This document shows, in pieces, positions 62,580 through 64,000 of a DNA stretch of 64,000 bases; the stretch's first letter is position 1; each line of letters opens with the position of its first letter. This DNA comes from an uncultured Bacillota bacterium (GTDB taxonomy: Bacteria > Bacillota > Clostridia > Lachnospirales > CAG-274): positions 1 to 64,000 of the forward strand of contig CATZZP010000006.1 in NCBI GenBank assembly GCA_958426775.1, written 5' to 3'. The notes under the pieces were generated by a model. The model was not told the origin of the DNA. It worked only from the letters and a program-made list of their open reading frames with translations, and did not search any database. The position numbers and the translations under genes were made by a program.

Positions 62580-64000
62580 TTATTTAAGCACATTATAAAC
62601 CTGATCAAGAAGCACTGCCATTTGTGCTCTTGTAATATTCTTATCAGGTGAAAGTGTAGTGTCGGAATCACCCTTTACTGCACCTAAATTTATAAGTGCT
62701 GCCACAGCAACCCTGTTTTCAGGTGAAATCTTACCGTTATCGGTATACTTATCAAGGCATTTAGTATCAATATTTAACTGCATACCTGTCTTTAAAAGAC
62801 CCTTATATACCATAACCATAATTTCCTCACGAGTAATACTCTGGGTAGGACGGAACTGATTATTACTTACACCTGCCTCAATGCCGTTTGCCTTTGCTGT
62901 GCTTACATAGTCAGCATAATATGCAGTGCCGGGTACATCGCTGTAATTTCCGCTGTTTTTAATATCAAGACCAAGCATTTTTACAAGTACAATTGTAAAA
63001 TCTGCCCTTGTACAAGTATCATCAGGTGCAAAGGTAGTGCTGTTTCTACCTACAATATAGCCCTTTGATGCCATATTATTAATAGATGCTACTGCCCATG
63101 CTCTTGAAGAAATATCAGTAAAGCTAACCTTGGTTGTTGTAGTCTGAGTCTGATTTGCTTTAGTTGTAGGAGTTGCAGTTGTAGCCTCTGTGGTGGTTTC
63201 CGTTGTTGTAGTAGTTGTAGCCGTACCTGATACGGTAACTATAATTTGGATAATATCTCCGTCATCATGCTCGCATATAAGAGTTGCAACACCATTTGCT
63301 ACACCTCTTACCTTATCCTCGCCATCCAGCTTTGCTACAGCTGTTCTGTCAGACTTGATGCTATATTCGTCTACGTCCTCAGAAAGAAGATTTTCAAAGC
63401 TCTTGCTCTCATTCTTTTTGACTGTTATTGTCTTTGTTGTATAGTCTTCATTTACCTTAATTGTAAACTTATAATCGTCATCACCCTCTGCTTCAACAAC
63501 AGTACTGCCCTCTTCAAGGGCTTCAACTTCACCTGAGTCCTCATCAAGCTCAACTATATCCTCATCGTCTACATACCATGTACAATCCTCAGGGTCTTCA
63601 TCCATAAAATCGGCTAAATCCAAGTTATCATCAACATCCAAATAAAATGTCCAGCTTGTCTTTGTTGAAACATCGCTGTCATCATCATCATCCTCGTCAT
63701 CATCATCTCTGACAACTACCTTAAATAGATACTCTTCATCATTTGATTCAGCTTCAATTATGGCAGTACCCTCTTTAACGCCCTTAACAATACCGTCATC
63801 ATCAACGGTTGCTACGGATTTACTTCTTGAACTCCAGTCGTATTCGTCTGAGTCATATTCATCATCAACGTAGTCATATAAATCCTTTTTATCGCCTACG
63901 TCAATTGTTATTGTCTTATCATAATCGTCATCATCATCGTCATCATCATCTGAATTACGATTTACGGTAATATCAAAATAATAATCATACTCTGTACTGC
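62580..64000 (-). CDS. SLH-anchored surface protein with acidic Ig-like repeats (5' end beyond window)
   Basis: The frame is open to the window edge on the minus strand, so at least 473 residues; the true start is outside. In order: three copies of a bacterial Ig-like (Big2-type) unit of about 85 residues, each with a V-x-x-x-DDG-x-V-x-x-x-x-EGTA pattern and separated by runs of Asp; a Thr-rich linker (TTTTTETTTEATTATPTT); then three SLH domains (WAVASINNMASKGYIVGR and so on) to the end. It is wall-anchored through SLH. The acidic Asp runs may bind Ca or Mg. It is followed by hom 12 bases downstream, but a shared transcript is not proven. Confidence 0.88.
   Translation of the reverse strand, partial: STEYDYYFDITVNRNSDDDDDDDDDYDKTITIDVGDKKDLYDYVDDEYDSDEYDWSSRSKSVATVDDDGIVKGVKEGTAIIEAESNDEEYLFKVVVRDDDDEDDDDDSDVSTKTSWTFYLDVDDNLDLADFMDEDPEDCTWYVDDEDIVELDEDSGEVEALEEGSTVVEAEGDDDYKFTIKVNEDYTTKTITVKKNESKSFENLLSEDVDEYSIKSDRTAVAKLDGEDKVRGVANGVATLICEHDDGDIIQIIVTVSGTATTTTTTETTTEATTATPTTKANQTQTTTTKVSFTDISSRAWAVASINNMASKGYIVGRNSTTFAPDDTCTRADFTIVLVKMLGLDIKNSGNYSDVPGTAYYADYVSTAKANGIEAGVSNNQFRPTQSITREEIMVMVYKGLLKTGMQLNIDTKCLDKYTDNGKISPENRVAVAALINLGAVKGDSDTTLSPDKNITRAQMAVLLDQVYNVLK

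Noticed and set aside
1..64000. CRISPR arrays, rRNA genes and intact prophage
   Set aside because: No regularly spaced repeats, no rRNA sequence and no phage structural genes were seen; only an integrase start at the left edge.

Overview
This is a low-GC, endospore-forming, anaerobic Firmicute of the class Clostridia, probably close to Lachnospirales. The pointers are a spoVA operon, spoIVA, ferredoxin-linked 2-oxoacid oxidoreductase, FeoAB, strong AGGAGG ribosome sites, and TTGACA-N17-TATAAT promoters. The species cannot be named from sequence alone. Almost all of the window is ordinary chromosome. It is densely packed, with most genes on the minus strand, plus four small scars of mobile or decayed DNA.

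Layout. 1-430: the edge of an integrated element (start of a tyrosine integrase on the minus strand) abutting the last 40 codons of a reverse rubrerythrin gene. 435-5849: mutS2 with an OmpR-type regulator, then feoAB. 5943-8317: a plus-strand trio of DUF218 protein, methyltransferase and Hsp33. 8391-9656: a decayed ISL3-type insertion sequence. 9711-11612: gdhA, and divergent from it a strongly promoted structured RNA of about 300 nt with no recognised family. 11613-17872: spoVAA-AB-AC-AD-AE preceded by a 44-residue membrane peptide and followed by fused 2-oxoacid:ferredoxin oxidoreductase genes. 17998-18270: tRNA-Gln, tRNA-Gly and an unusual tRNA-Leu(AAG). 18514-20443: a Y-family polymerase with a YolD partner.

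20474-28213: iolB, YibE/F, alkaline phosphatase, M16C protease and GH28 genes. 28369-30701: an amino-acid ABC importer. 30766-32832: a small ORF, an SLH-domain protein and a TraX remnant. 33106-35584: lysS, greA and yjbQ. 35793-42102: gltBD behind a promoter-proximal terminator. 42110-43498: a small transporter behind a two-hairpin leader, then a divergent HTH regulator and a gene lacking a normal start codon around a palindromic operator. 43530-48315: an ABC-2 exporter operon with a large anchored acidic protein and a small lipoprotein. 48408-49886: spoIVA. 50051-62567: copper-amine-oxidase-like stalk protein, CorC-type transporter, two ABC-F ATPases, a MoxR/DUF58/transglutaminase operon, an SGNH-like protein and homoserine dehydrogenase. 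The window ends inside a large SLH-anchored surface protein.

Functional themes are nitrogen assimilation (gdhA, gltBD, amino-acid ABC importer, hom), sporulation and germination (spoVA, spoIVA), and the cell surface (SLH proteins, DUF218, MoxR operon). The least explained parts are the structured RNA at 11315-11612, the two promoter-terminator-gene leaders at 35793 and 42145, the peptide ahead of spoVAA, and the HTH/palindrome/startless-gene locus at 43 kb.
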